From NCBI RefSeq assembly GCF_008831285.2, contig NW_022204507.1, positions 744,001 to 808,000 of the forward strand: 64,000 bases of DNA. The letters run 5' to 3'. Positions 10,509 to 23,128 of this stretch are shown piece by piece. The first letter of the stretch is position 1. Each line of letters begins with the position of its first letter. Both the position numbers and the translations under genes were made by a program. The notes below the pieces were generated by a model. The model saw nothing but the letters and a program-made list of their open reading frames with translations, ran no database searches and was not told where the DNA came from. This DNA comes from Nymphaea colorata (lineage: Eukaryota > Streptophyta > Magnoliopsida > Nymphaeales > Nymphaeaceae).

Positions 10509-11880
10509 TCATGCCAATCCTAAAAAGCTTCTAACCTCAGTTACACTGCAGGGTGTTCTCCAGTCCTGAACAGCTGACACCTTAGCCGGATCGACGGATA
10601 CTCCATCCTTCGAGATCACATGACCCAGAAAGTTTACCTTCTCTAACCAAAATTCATATTTTGAGTATTTGGCATAAAGCTTATGCTTGTGCAAAAGACC
10701 CAACACACTTCTCAAGTGGTCTCTGTGCTCCGCCTCACTCTCTGAGTACACCAAAATATCATCAACAAACACAATAACAAAACGATCCAAGAACTCTTGG
10801 AAAACCCGATTCATGAGGTCCATGAACGCTGCGGGAGCATTAGTCAACCCAAAAGGCATGACCCTGAATTCATAATGTCCATACCTTGTTCGAAAAGCAG
10901 TCTTAGAAACATCTTCCTCCCGTATCAATAGTTGATGGTAGTCTGTCCTCAGATCGATCTTAGAGAAAACCTTTGCATTCTTAAGCTGATCAAACAAGTC
11001 TTCAATTCTTGGAAGTGGATACTTATTCTTGATGGTGACTTGATTCAACATACGATAATCTATACACAAGTGCATAGTCCCATCTTTCTTTTTCACAAAC
11101 AATACAGGTGCTCCCCAAGGAGACACACTAGGTCGAATGAAGCCCTTATCTAAGAGTTCCTGCAGTTGCTTCTTCAACTCTTCTAACTCTGCTGGTGCCA
11201 TACGGTAGGGTGCCTTAGAAATAGGAGTTGTCCCTAGTAACAACTCTATCTTGAACTCCACTTCTCGAGTTGGAGGCAAACTCGACAATTCCTCAGGAAA
11301 CACATCAGGATACTCACTCACCACGGCAACATCCTGCAATTTCATCCGTTCAGCCTCATTGATCAACACATTGACCAAGAAGGCAACGCTTCCACTTTCT
11401 ATCCATCGCTTAGCCTTCAATGCAGACACCAATATCTTATCAGTTCGATTGGCCCTACGAGCATGAAATTCCACAGGCTGCATCTCATTAGTCAACATCT
11501 GTATCTGCTTCTTCCTGCAATCTATCATGGCATAATGCGCATACAACCAATCCATACCCAAAATCACATCAAACTCACTGAGACCTAGGATCACCAACTG
11601 TGCGGGTAGGTGAAGTTGATGGATTTCCACGTCCACATCAGGAAGATACTCACGACACGACTCTTGAGCATGCATCGGGCTAACAACTTTTAAAACATAC
11701 GGCATTCTTCTAGCCGACACTTCTAGTGAGGTAGCAAATCAACTAGATATAAAAGAATGTGTTGCTCCTGCTTCAAATAACACTCTAGCAATATGAGAAC
11801 TGACAAGTAAAGTACCTTCAACGAGGTCGTGTGCCTGAAGCTCCTCCACAGTAGTAGCGTAGACACGTCCAGACGTCTGT
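10509..11880 (-). pseudogene. Chromovirus protease and reverse transcriptase
   Basis: The protease core near 11766-11775 reads LFEAGATHSFIS, where the family has D-S/T-G, so both the aspartate and its neighbour are changed. A stop at 11739-11741 follows. The 11720-10509 segment continues with the protease end ([17 protein letters not shown]) and then RT. RT motifs seen are [84 protein letters not shown] and FVDDILVYS with the catalytic pair, then FLGHVIS. RT looks full length. The block ends where GLAGYYRRF is expected, at the stop 10509-10511. Confidence 0.88.
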
Positions 11881-11882
11881 CA

Positions 11883-13049
11883 TGCGCTAGAAGAACCGGC
11901 TTCAGGCTTCTTCAATTCTCTTTCTTTCTTCAACGGGCAATCCTTGATAAAGTGTCTCATACCTCCGCAGTGTAAACAAGCCCCAGTCACCCAATAGCAC
12001 GGCTTCCCGGGGTGGACACGGGAACAAGTGGGGCACTTCTGAGAAGTCGGAGTGGCCACTGAACCCTGTGTGGCCTCACTATGGGTAGGCTGGTTCCCTC
12101 TGAAAGTTCGGTCATCCCGCCTCTCATAAGGCCTTGTCCTGCCCGCAAAGTGTTGGCGCTTTACCTGTGTCCGTCCACCTTGTGAATGCTGGCCTGCTTT
12201 CTTCTGATGATCCTTCTGTGTCCTTACCCAATCTTCTTATATGCATCGTGCCATTGTAACTGCCTCATCCAAGTCACGAGGTCTGCTTGTCAACACTTTG
12301 CTTCGTAGTCCATCTCGCAGCCCACGCACAAACTTGCCCGCTCTGGCCTCATCTGTAGTGTAAAGGTGTGGGCAATACACCTCCAAGTGCCGATATCTCG
12401 TAATGTACTCTTCTAAGCTCGACTGATTATGCTGCAAATCTAGAAATTCTTGCATTTTCTTGTCTCTGGCATACACTGGAAAGTATGTGCTGAAGAAGGA
12501 ATCTCTAAACTGCTTCCATGAGATTGACCCTTGGCCAGCAAACCGAATCTCACTAGTTGATTGCCACCAATTCTTGGCATCACCCTTCAACGAATAGGAG
12601 TCATAGTTCACTCTATCTTCTTTTGGCACCTTCAAAAGCCCAAAAATACGTTCAACCTCTTCAATCCAGTCCTTTGCCTTGTCATGACTGCCCCCTCCTG
12701 AAAAGATATGCGGCTGCATCGTCATAAACTGCTGATAAGACACTGTCGTTGCCTTCTCCCGAACTGGAGCACTGGTGTCCCCCGAAGGATATGCATTACT
12801 CCTCTGATTACCGACCATAGACTGCATTAACGTGGTCAGCGTCTGCAACATGGTCAGCAATATAGTCTGCTGATCCACTGGCGGAGTCTGTCTCGGTGGG
12901 GTTTGGGCACCCCCACCTAGCTAGGCATACTGGGGCTCTGACGCACTGTCACCCCGCGGAGTATGCGCATCAGAATGGGTTGGGCTAGATTCTCTATGTG
13001 CCTCTGAAGACGGCCCAGCTCGCTTCTTACCCCTACGATGATATTCCAT
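11883..13049 (-). pseudogene. Chromovirus Gag with zinc knuckle
   Basis: The likely start is the ATG at 13049-13047 (MEYHRRGKKRAG), the first one after the PBS in the common frame. A stop at 12921-12923 follows soon after. The 12878-12237 part carries the retrotransposon Gag region (AKDWIEEVERIFGLLKVP, DAKNWWQSTS, ISWKQFRDSFFSTYFP). After a stop at 12237-12239 the frame continues to a CCHC knuckle, CLHCGGMRHFIKDC, at about 11978-11938. That knuckle fits C-x2-C-x4-H-x4-C. A stop at 11880-11882 ends this part before the protease. Confidence 0.85.
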
Positions 13050-13264
13050 CTGTACAAACAAGATCCTTTATTCTCAAATCATGACCAATACCAAACTCAC
13101 AAGTCAAATCACAACGTGCATTAGCACGAAGTTCAAAACATAGATCACATTACATACTTATACTTGAAAAATCAAAACTACAATAACCAACTAATCAAAC
13201 AAATGCGTACCTGGGCAACACGGCTTCACAGATAGGTTTTAACTCACATCCATAATGGGGTTTG

Positions 13265-13281
13265 CCATGGCTTTGATACCA
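13265..13281 (-). other. Primer binding site of the chromovirus (initiator tRNA-Met type)
   Basis: In element sense the bases TGGTATCAAAGCCATGG lie a few bases after the end of the 5' LTR. Plant elements primed by initiator tRNA-Met usually have TGGTATCAGAGCC, so there is one mismatch in that core. Confidence 0.8.
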
Positions 13282-13285
13282 AAAC

Positions 13286-16200
13286 TGTCACACCCCGATC
13301 TTTTGACCCACAAACTCTTTTTTTTTCTAAACATAAAGCATCGAGGTGTGACTACCCAACAATTCAAAAAGATGATGAGCCAAGCAATTCAAAACAATGA
13401 GGTGAACTTTCATTTATATAACCATTTTGTTTCATACAAATTTACATCTATGTGCATGACCAAAATGCCTCAAAATCATAACATTGATGCCTAACAAAAG
13501 AAGACATCAATAAAACCAAAACATGACGCGTCGGCACTACAAACGACAATCCCATAACCTCCCCAATAGGACGTGAGTGAATCCATCTGCTCAACCTGTT
13601 GCCCCGGGTCCGCCAAAACCTGAAAAAGAAAACAACTGAAGGCTCAGCCTTCGCAGTATGGCAACCAGCCAGAAAAATGCCAAACCTTCTCAAGTAAGGC
13701 TCAAATAAAAGAACAAATGTCAACCCATCTATCGTCATGTCGTGGCTGAGTACGACGACACGTAAAAGCCACTTGATGGTCACACTAACACAACATCGGT
13801 CACATGCGAAGCATGCTTAAACATAACACTTGCATTCATATCAATCACGTATACGTCAGTCACATGCATTCTATCAAACACATTACATTTTCATTAACTT
13901 TAGTGCATTAACAGTTCCTGTGGGTGCAACACAGGCACGTGCACACCGCGGGCGGCCTATAGCCGAGAGACAATCCCCATGGTGGCCCATAACAGTATGG
14001 ATCCATTTCACCCGCTGTAGCGGTAGAGCACTCATCCCTGGATGTGTGAAGTCCAAGGTGAGATACTCAGCCTTCCCTAGGACACCCAGGTTGGGAAGGC
14101 GGGAGCCCAACGCTCCAAGCACAACACACAACAGAACCCTGGGGCCTTGCACCGCCTGCGCTCTGACAGGCGAGACCAGTAGCAAACAAGGGGGACGTCT
14201 CCCAAACACATAGCCACATCCCACGGGCCTCACATCTCTTAGTTATTCATTCTTATCATTATAGTTACACATTCACAAGATGACTGACTAGCACATGAGG
14301 CTAGTACACTTCACGAGTGCACCCACACCTCCGATTACCTCCACATGAGGTCTATACATACAGTAACAATCATTGCTAGCCGTCATATCATACGGGTACA
14401 ACTACCCTCCAAAACATCCATTCGCATCATTGCCCATGGCAATGGATATGCAACAACATACACATTCATATCAATCATCACATCTATCCTCACATCAATC
14501 ACGTCAATCACCTCTTTGAAAAACTTAGCCAATCCACAGAGAGTAGTCTCAATCTGCGGTTGGCTCATAGCTGTCCTATGCAATTATCATTCTATGATGC
14601 TTTTTAATGCACAATTGGGGTCGAGGAGACACTCGACTCGATATCCCGCCTCATTTGTCCTAAACAGATATCAATTCTAGCATGCACATGCCAATGCATA
14701 GCAATTTCAAAACGAATGACTAATAATCTTTCTAACCCATTCATATCATGTAAGCAACATACATATACTCATTCACAAAACAGTCAATCAATTAACATCA
14801 CAATCCTAGGATCCCTTGATCCTAGGAGCACCCAATCACACATTTGCCCCAGGCAGGAATTGGCCTAGAAAGTTGCCATACCTGTGGCGCGCTCACCAAA
14901 TTCTTCAAAATACCTCAAGCTTCGAACTCAAGGTCGACGGGATGTGCCCGGTGCACCTGCAAACATAAACAAGAATAAGGTTTCTACTAGATACCTACAC
15001 CATTCAAATAGAAACGAACAGATACAAAAATAAAATCCTTGAGGCACGTGTCGTCGCCTCAAGAGGGTGTCGACAGGTAGTGTCGACTAACAAGCTCTCC
15101 AATAGGCCTCCTCCTTTACGTCTTGACGTTGCCTCGAAAAATCAAAGCTTTCAACCATCAATCAATCCATCACTAATTCCTTCCTCAATAACGTTCTTTA
15201 AGTAAGACATCAACCCCAAGTCACGTCCCAATACGTATATTTCCCTAATTAACTTCACGATACACCCGTTCACCGAAGTTTGTGCTACACTCCCTAAGAC
15301 GGTTCCAAAACTTCCCCACAACCTCACAATCTCTACAATGTTTCCTTAAAGCTTCGAAAATTAATCCATCATGCTCAAACGATCATCACACACATGAATC
15401 ATCGTTTCTCCATCATAACCCCCCCATTGTCCCCAAAAGCAAAATCGCTAACATGCATCCCAAAACATCAATTCTAAGCCCTAGCATGCACAAACAATAA
15501 TTATACATGCTCTAAAAGATAATATTCAATAATTTGGGCTTGATTAGGTCTCGCTCACCCTAAATCAAAAATCTGAACTGCTGCAACGCCTCCGACAGTC
15601 ACCTCAAACGATCAATCGGTCCCCGAACGGCAAAAATCGTGCTAAACCTCCACCACCAACACTGCCTACTCGCTGCTAGGAGGGGAAAAACACGTTTCCC
15701 AAGCTAGAATCCTAACAAACAAAGCTGAAAACCGTGAGGGAGTGCTCGATCGGGATAAGGGGAAAAACAATTAGAAAAAAAATGGGGAGAACGAGCTCAC
15801 TTAGGGTACGTGAGGCAAGGGAAGATAGAGAGAGAGAGGTTCGGACAGAAAAAGGGAAGAAGGGCAGTGAGGGGAGAGGACGGGAGAGAAGAGAGAGTCG
15901 GTGGGAGAGTAAGGAGAGGGATCGTGCGGGAGAGGGCTATCGGAAAGGGGAAAGAGAGGGGCGAGGGAGAGGAAGAGAGAGAGAGAGAGAGAGCATTCGA
16001 TAGGGAGGGCAAAGGAACATGAGAGTGGTGGAGAAGGGAAACAAAGAACGAGAGAGGGAGAGAGTTTTACCCAAGCGCCGCTGCCTCAGCCGCCGTCGCC
16101 GCTGCCACCTCCGTCGTCGTCGCCGATCCAGCCACCACCACACCGACCGCCACTCTCCTCCCTCTGCGCTGTCATGGGAGACCACCAGGAGACGACGAAG

Positions 16201-16315
16201 AAGGAAGGGAAAGGCGAGGGAGAAGGGCCTCGCGTCGAGCTCCTTACGCGAGTGGGGGTCGGGTCCGGGTCTGGACCCTAACTCGACCCGACCCGCCGAA
16301 CCAACGAGCGTTACA
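13286..16315 (-). repeat. 5' LTR of the chromovirus (about 3.03 kb)
   Basis: It has the same ends as the other LTR (TGTCACACC...GCGTTACA on the plus strand). It retains the 564-bp segment 13941-14504 missing from the 3' LTR. That segment is also present in diverged form in the LTR at 18365-21424, so its absence from the 3' LTR is a deletion. The (GA)n run near 15972-15992 is shorter than in the 3' LTR. About 15 bp near 16080 are extra here. Confidence 0.93.
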
Positions 16316-16320
16316 ATTCA
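16316..16320. other. Target-site duplication ATTCA (right copy)
   Basis: It matches the five bases before the left LTR at 5920-5924. Confidence 0.9.
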
Positions 16321-18364
16321 AATCCAAACATGTGCTTCTAGATCCATTCTGACCTTTTGATCCAAATCCAGATATGAGCCCTAGATCTATTTCCAAATCC
16401 AAGTCCATATTTGAGATCCACATTCATTGCTTATACACATTTCTAGCTCCAAAGTTCCAACATTGACATGCTTTGATATTTAGATCTTGTTGTGGATACA
16501 AATCCAAGTCACAAACCTTTTCCAAGCCCAAAGATCAAGACATTATGGTCATTTTCTAAAACACCTTTGATTTTTTGTTCAAAATTCTCAAAATACTGTT
16601 GAATTTTCTAAGATATCCTTGAATTTTCCAAAATGCCATTGTTTTTCTTCAAATATCCTTTATTTTTTCAAAAGTACCCTTATTTTTATAAAAAAAATTC
16701 AAAATACTATTTTCTCTCTCCAAATGGCCCACAGTTGATGTGGAAGGCTGAAAATTGGCACGATCATGCTGTAACTAGCACTAAGGAGCATTTTGCCTCG
16801 AAGAGCTAAAGAGCCTCATCTACACCAAATCCTTACCTTGAAGGTACGTAGATCTTTATTTTTTCCACATTTTTGTTATCTTTCCCTTTCATGGTGAGTA
16901 GGTGAAGGTCTTAGAGTCTCCCCAGAGCTAATGGTCTTCCTTAGAGCTCCGGGAGCATGAATAAAGCAAGTTTTTTCCTTCATTCTCTATTTTGATTAGA
17001 ATCTTTGTCGGTCTCTTTTTAACTCATCATCTTTTTTTATCTCATTTCTCTCTTTTAACTAGTTTTTCTTTCATATTTTTAACTTCTCTCTCACTTATTT
17101 TTAACTTTTCTCTCTCCCATTTTGACTTTTTTATTTTCTCATTTTAATGTTTCTCTTTCTCCCTCTTCTCTCTTTTCTCTCTCTCTCTCTCTCTCTCTCT
17201 TTTGTCTTTCTTTTTCTTTTCCTATTTCACTTTCTCTCTCTTAACTAATCTCTCATTTTCCTTTTATTTTTGTCTCTCTTTTTCATTATCTCTTTTTATT
17301 GTTTTTCTTTCTCTCTTTATTTATATCCCTATTTCTCTTTCTCCCTCTTCTGTATCTCTTTTTCTCTCGTCTCTTCCTTTTCTTGACTTAGTGGCATCAA
17401 TGGAATTTAATGGTGTTGAATGTTAGTAAAGGTCCCGAGAAACGCCCTACACAAATATGTACATTGAACTTTACATGAGCATATCATTTTTTATTTTTAA
17501 AATGGAAAACCATCCTTCAACATCTTTCACTCTTTGATATCTTTTTAGGCTTCCAATAACCTAAATAAACTTTTAAACAAAACCGATGATAGTTTTACTT
17601 CTCGATATGAACGGAAATTAAACTTTGGAACATTCACATGAATGTTTTTCTTTTAGAATTGTCTATCCATTTTGTGTAAATATGCACAAGTATATACACA
17701 CCATCACTTCGCAAAATATGAATGTGATGATGAGTGCACATCCCATTGAATCCTAAAGAAGTTTTTAATAAATTCTATCTAGGTAGATACCAAAGTATGG
17801 TCAAGTCTTAACATTTCTTTAAAATTCATGAGAAACACTTTCTCAAATCAGTGTTTCCTTTTCTATTTCAAAACCTCGCTTTTTACAAATACAACATTTC
17901 TTTTTCAAAATCACGTTCTTTTCAAACTTTTGCAATATTATAAAATGTATCCTCTTTTGGCTCTATGATGAATACAAATTACGGTCATCATCCATTTATT
18001 TTAAGATCTTATTTTCCAAAATAAGACTTGAAAATCATGCTTTTATAAATGATGATAAGTTGAAGTCTTACTTTACAAAACAAGTAACTTGTAAATTTGT
18101 AATCATATTGTTTCAAAACAAAATAAGTTGAAAATTTTGATTTTCAAAACTATCTTCAAGCATATATTCTCTTTTATACTTGATTTCTAATGATAATATT
18201 AGAAGTGATCAATTCATTTTAAAGTATCTCCCTTTGAACAATTTATTTGATTTAAGCTTTACACATTTCAAGTTCCTCTTTCTAAGATGACTATCATTCG
18301 GAGTTTATTAAAATACTTTTAAGCCCATAGTTGATTAAGAGAATTTAAAGTTCAGCATTTTTGG
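16321..18364. other. Repeat-rich AT spacer with pyrimidine tract
   Basis: The GATCCAAATCC-rich tract continues to about 16520. From 16555 to 16710 variants of a roughly 25-bp unit (ttttccaaaat-atccttgaa) recur. From about 17040 to 17390 the plus strand is almost pure pyrimidine, with a (TC)n run near 17175-17200. The open frames over it are low-complexity. The rest to 18364 is AT-rich with no recognised gene. Confidence 0.6.
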
Positions 18365-21300
18365 CATGTCGGGTCGGGATCAGAGTCCAGCCTGCAAAAT
18401 CCACCCGCGTGAAGAGGAAGGCCCGATGCTGGGCTCACCCTCTTCGTCTCTCTCACTGTTTCGAACGTGGCGCAGAGGAACATGAGGCAAAAGAAGCAGT
18501 GGCGGTGCAGAGGTGAAGGGCGGAGGTTCCGAGGTAAGCCCCCCTCGATTTCTCTCTGTTTCTTCTGTCTTCTCCTTCTTTCTTGCCGTTTATTGCATCT
18601 TTGTTCTTCTCCCTCTCTGTCCTAAGTTCTTGCGTGGCTCACTCTCATCGTCCCTTGCCCTCTACTCTCTCTCCCACAAGCCTCCTTTGGCCCTTACCAT
18701 CTCTCAATTTCACCCTCTGCTGTCTCTCTCTTGCCAGTGTTCTTTCACCCTCACCGTGTCTCACCCTCACTCTCTCGTTGTATCCCCCTTCAACCGAGCA
18801 TTCTCTCACGCACGCTCTCCCTTTCTTTGTTTTTGTTTGTCTTGCCCTGTTTGTTTCTCTCTCCCATGCATTTGTCTTCCCTTAGCTGAACCATTTCTCT
18901 CTCAATCGAATGCTCTCTTCTCTCATTAAATTTCTCTTTCGCTTTCTCTTTTGCTCATTCTCACTGTCTTTGATGTCATTGGGTTGGAATGCAGCTAGGG
19001 GAACACGTCTTTCCCTTTATATTAGCAAATAGGTCGTGTTGTTGGCAATGGCAACAAATAATCTTTGGTGTTAGTGGTTAGTCGAGAGTCTGGTGTGGCT
19101 GTCGAGGACACTACAGCAGCTAGGACTCTAAAAAAGGGTTGACCGAGGCCTAATCGAGCCTATTTTGTCTAATGTTTTTCTTAAGTGCATGAATAATTAT
19201 TATTTGAGCATGCTAGATTCAAGATTGAATGATATATGATGCATAATAGAGATTTTATTACATGGGAGAAGGTCTATGACTGCTTTGAAGGGGTGATGAT
19301 CTATATATATTTTGTTCGATATTACGACACATGTGGGAGGGAGCATCAATGTTACCTTGTAGGTTAAATTTACAGCTTGGAGGAAAGACATAACATTTAA
19401 GTTATTAACATCTAGATGTACACAAGAGTGCGAAAGAAACACTCTTTTTTGAATGATTTGTTTGATACATGCTATTGCTAGTGAAATAGTAGAGTATAAT
19501 CTTCAAATTGCTAATGGAGAAGTAAAATTGCAAATGGTGATGCATCAACATGATGTTAAGCATCTATTGAGTGTCTAATTTATTGATGATGCATCTAAGG
19601 ATGCATTTGATAAGGTTCACCCTTAATGACCTTTCAAATATAGGAAATACTTAAAGAAATATTTTATAGGCTGATTCAACATATCGGCATATGCTTGAAT
19701 TGATGACCTATGTCTCAATGGTCCTATTTCTTACCGAAACAAATTTTAGAGCAAAAGAAATAAAGAACTTATCGCTTTGAATTTTTGTGTGTGCACTGGA
19801 CATGTTTAGTAGACCTTGAGCGACATGATTCAAAGTTCGAGGTGATTTTTAGTGTTTGTAGAGATATGCAATAGGTATGGCTGTATTCCAAGCAAATCCC
19901 TACTTGGGATGAAATATAGAGTGTGTATTAAGTTTTCAAGTGTGTATTTTTTGGGATCATTGAATCCTATGATTGTGTTTTATTTGAATGATGTGTGGTA
20001 TAATGTACTCATTGCATTGTAGTTGCATGTGTGAGATTGACTGATTATGATATTGATTTATTGTTTTTAAATTATTACTCGATGACATATGCATGCTAGA
20101 AGTTATAAATGCTCAAGGCAAATTTGGTGGAATATTAAGTCGAGTATCCCCTCGACCCCGATTGTGCATTAATGAGCATCTTAACATGATATTTGCTAAG
20201 TTTTCATGGTTCGAGACTACTCTTCATGGTTCGTCTAAGTTTTTGTATGATGTGATTGTTATGTTTGATCAATGTGAATGCTATAAGATTTTTGTTTGCA
20301 TTGTCAATGATTCAATTGAATGAACTTAGCGGGTAAAAGTGCCCATAAAGTATGATCTGACTAGCTAAAGTATTGATTGTATATGTGTCCCTCTTATGGA
20401 GGTGAGTTGAGGTATGGGTGCACTTGTAAAGTGAACCAACCTGTGTGCTAGCCGGTTTTATTGCAAATGTATTCTCATAATAATAAGTACAAAAAAAAAT
20501 TGATGGGAGGCCAGGGTTATGACAATATGTTTGTGATATGTCTTGCTCTCACCACTCAATGCAAGACCCATGATATTGTTGTGTGATGTGCTTGGAGCGT
20601 TGGGCTTCTACCTTTCCAACCTAGGTGTCCTAGAGAAGACTTAGCAATTCTCCTTAAAATTCACACATCTATGGATGATTGCTCTATCACTACTGCATGA
20701 ACGGATCCGTATCGTTTTGGGTCACCACGAGGGTTGTCTCACAACTGTAGGTCACCCGTAGTGTACATACGTCTGTGTTTGCACTCACATGAGCTATCAA
20801 TTCATTGAATCAAATACAAATGAAATGAATGTAAATGAAGTGAATGCACTTAAATTGAATATAATGTGTGGATTGTGGTTATTGAGAGATTCCTACATAT
20901 TGTGGAATATGTGAGAGACTCTCATGACAAGTCATATGATTGCATGCATTTATCACGATAGTGATTAAGTCTTTATATGTTAGGCTCCATATTTGAGCTC
21001 TTACATTGGAGGCTAAGAGGCTTAGGATTTATCTGATTTGTCGCCATATTGTGAAGGCTAAGTCATCTATTGTTCAGCTTCTTCAAAATTTGGCGGATCT
21101 AAAGCAGTAGGTTGATCAGATGGCTCTACTCACATTCTATTAGGGAGATTTTTGGTCTACAGTCGTGCCAACGAGTCACATTTTGTCTCATTGATGTCAT
21201 GTTTTTTTTTGTTAGATATCGATGTTGAGGTTTTGGGAGCATTTTTGTTATGTGTGTTATTGATAAATATGAAATCATTTTTTATGAATTGAGTTTGCTA

Positions 21301-21424
21301 TATAATGGAATGTTTGCCCCATTATCATTTTGATTTGCATAGCTTTATTTTAAATTGTTGTGTCGTCGCACCTCGACGTGTTATATTTAAAAAAAATTGA
21401 GTTTAAAAAGGTCGAGGTGTGATA
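18365..21424 (+). repeat. Diverged solo LTR (or LTR relic) of a related chromovirus
   Basis: Compared with the reverse complement of the 13286-16315 LTR, the same landmarks appear in order. They are a gggtcggg...gtccag start with cgcgtgaag (18369-18420), a CT-rich block (18513-18960) and tcctcgaccccgattgtgcatt (about 20147-20168). Next come gtgcttggagcgttgggctt with ccaacctaggtgtcctag (about 20588-20635), then gggtcaccacgagggttgtctc (about 20718-20740). It ends at ggtcgaggtgtga near 21408. The length is about 3.06 kb, like the full LTR. No internal domain adjoins it and the outer ends are mutated, so a target duplication could not be identified. Confidence 0.75.
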
Positions 21425-22859
21425 GAACATTACATTTTAAGCTAAACCTTATCTAAATATCTTCAAAATCTTTCTCAATCTTTTGAAAATTTAATAAACA
21501 AGAATATATATATATATATATTGGGATCTTAGGATGACACTTAAAGATGTTGGAATGTGCAAACAAAGGAGGCTAATTGTTACTCAGTTACTCTTAATAA
21601 AAGTGTTGAGAATGGTCAAACCTCATACCAAACCAACGAGTGAATCTTTTTTATCTCATTTAAAACCAAAAAACATCTTTTTCTAAAGCACTCTAAAAAC
21701 CAATATCAATTTTAAAATGCAAACAATTTCATACAACACAAATTGTTATTGCTATTTAGTTGCTAATGAAGTATTAAAATTCACTTTAAGGTCAATAGTA
21801 AATCTTTCAATATAGTTTTAAAGTCATAAATACTCACAAAATTAAAGTCTAGTGCATATAGTGAAAAAATTAGTGATTTGAGAAAATGATAAAGTCTTTG
21901 TTAGATTTTAATTATTTTTATGAAGAATCTAAGCATGAATTTTATATTTCTTTGGAGCATTGGCTAATGACATGAAAACCGAAATTAAATATCAACAACT
22001 TATGAAGTGGAAAAAACAAGTATAAATCAATATCCAAAACTAATATGAGGAATTCATATCATGGTAATAAACTAAATCATGCGAAATGCACGATCAACCA
22101 ACATTTATCGAATGTGAAAAAGAGACTAATGTGGAAAAACTAAAAATTTCTGAGCAAAAGTCGAAGGTTGTGCTTCAATGGCACTTTAAAAAAAGATGCT
22201 TTGTGAAAACTAAATTTTAAGACTAGTTGATTTTTTTTATCGGTACATGAAACTTAATTTATGCGCTTGATTGACAAAAGAAATATAAAGTTACATGTAA
22301 AAAACCAAGGGGGAGATAGGGCTAGTTGTTCACGAATCACAATCCTTTAAAAGCGTTGGTTAGTCGAAACTTTCACTATTACCCAAAGATGCTTCAAACA
22401 GACATTTTAGGCGCAGACAACGTGTTTTAAGGGTACCACTTATATGTCCTCTAAAGAGGCATTTAATGGCCTTGAATTTTAATTATATAAACAAAATACC
22501 ACATCAAACTTGAATTGAAATGAAAATTTCAGTTCTGGTTTTCCAATGTATTTGGTAATTTGGAATTTTGATTTCATAATTGAAAATGACATGTTTTGTA
22601 AAATATGAATTAAAATGTTAGAATTGATAAACTAAAAACCATCATGACATAGTTTTAAAAAGAAATAAAAAATTCTAAAATTTCAAAATCATAGTTGTCA
22701 TCCCCTAGGGTAGAACCATAATTCTCGAATTTTGATTTTAAGAATGAGATTATCATTTTGAAATTAAAGTTCTTTGTTAGATGACATAGTTTTCAATTCA
22801 TAAAAAAAATTAATTCTACAATTCCAAAATTAGCCCCTCAACAAATGAGTGAATTATGT
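21425..22859. other. AT-rich spacer, no gene recognised
   Basis: It has an (AT)n run near 21506-21520. From about 22500 to 22830 short degenerate inverted motifs of the aattttga / tcaaaatt kind recur, which might be an old inverted-repeat element. No protein motif was seen. Confidence 0.5.
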
Positions 22860-22864
22860 GCTTG

Positions 22865-23128
22865 TGGGCCTGCAACTTCTAAGGCCGGCGTTATTGGACG
22901 TAAATATGGAGATGATATGGAGAGAATAACGTGCTTAATATGAAAAGACGCAAAATGGGCGATAATTTCAGAATATCGGTGTGAAAGGGGCTGTGATATG
23001 TAGAAGTGGCCATCGGTCCAATAATCCTCTGCAAATTTTTGCCCCCATTCGGAATAAACCCTAGCCTCTCTGAAGCACCGAAGTAGCCCTCATTCCATTC
23101 GGGAGCAGAGAGAAGGAGGAGAAGATCA
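22865..23128 (+). promoter_or_regulatory. Proximal promoter and 5' UTR of eIF2alpha, with site II and telo box
   Basis: A TGGGCC (site II type, TGGGCY) lies at 22865-22870, and a telo box AAACCCTA at 23056-23063. The pair is typical of plant genes for the translation apparatus, where it links expression to growth. A purine-rich leader (gggagcagagagaaggaggagaag) runs to the ATG, whose context atcaATGGCG is favourable. The transcription start itself is not determined; no clear TATA box is seen. Confidence 0.5.

Larger units (their letters stand above)
5925..16315 (-). mobile_element. Full-length but defective Ty3/gypsy chromovirus (Tekay type)
   Basis: The element spans about 10.4 kb with LTRs at both ends, ATTCA duplications, a tRNA-Met-type PBS, a PPT, and gag, protease, RT, RNase H, integrase and chromodomain in gypsy order on the minus strand. 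All coding blocks share one reading frame from 13049 down to 8439. They are broken by stops at 12921, 12237, 11880, 11739, 10509, 9924, 9441, 9123 and 8973 (lowest coordinate of each). No frameshift was needed to follow the frame. The C-terminal chromodomain and long LTRs suggest the Tekay/Del lineage. It is inactive as it stands. Confidence 0.93.

Noticed and set aside
13830-14233. 127- and 116-codon frames on opposite strands
   Set aside because: They lie inside the LTR segment deleted from the other LTR; no motif, and LTR sequence is not expected to code.
17202-17426. Ser/Phe/Leu-rich frame resembling a membrane protein
   Set aside because: It is a translation of a pyrimidine tract and is low-complexity only.
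18513-18929. 138-codon frame with hydrophobic, signal-like text
   Set aside because: It falls on the CT-rich block of the diverged LTR, the counterpart of the GA-rich block in the other LTRs.
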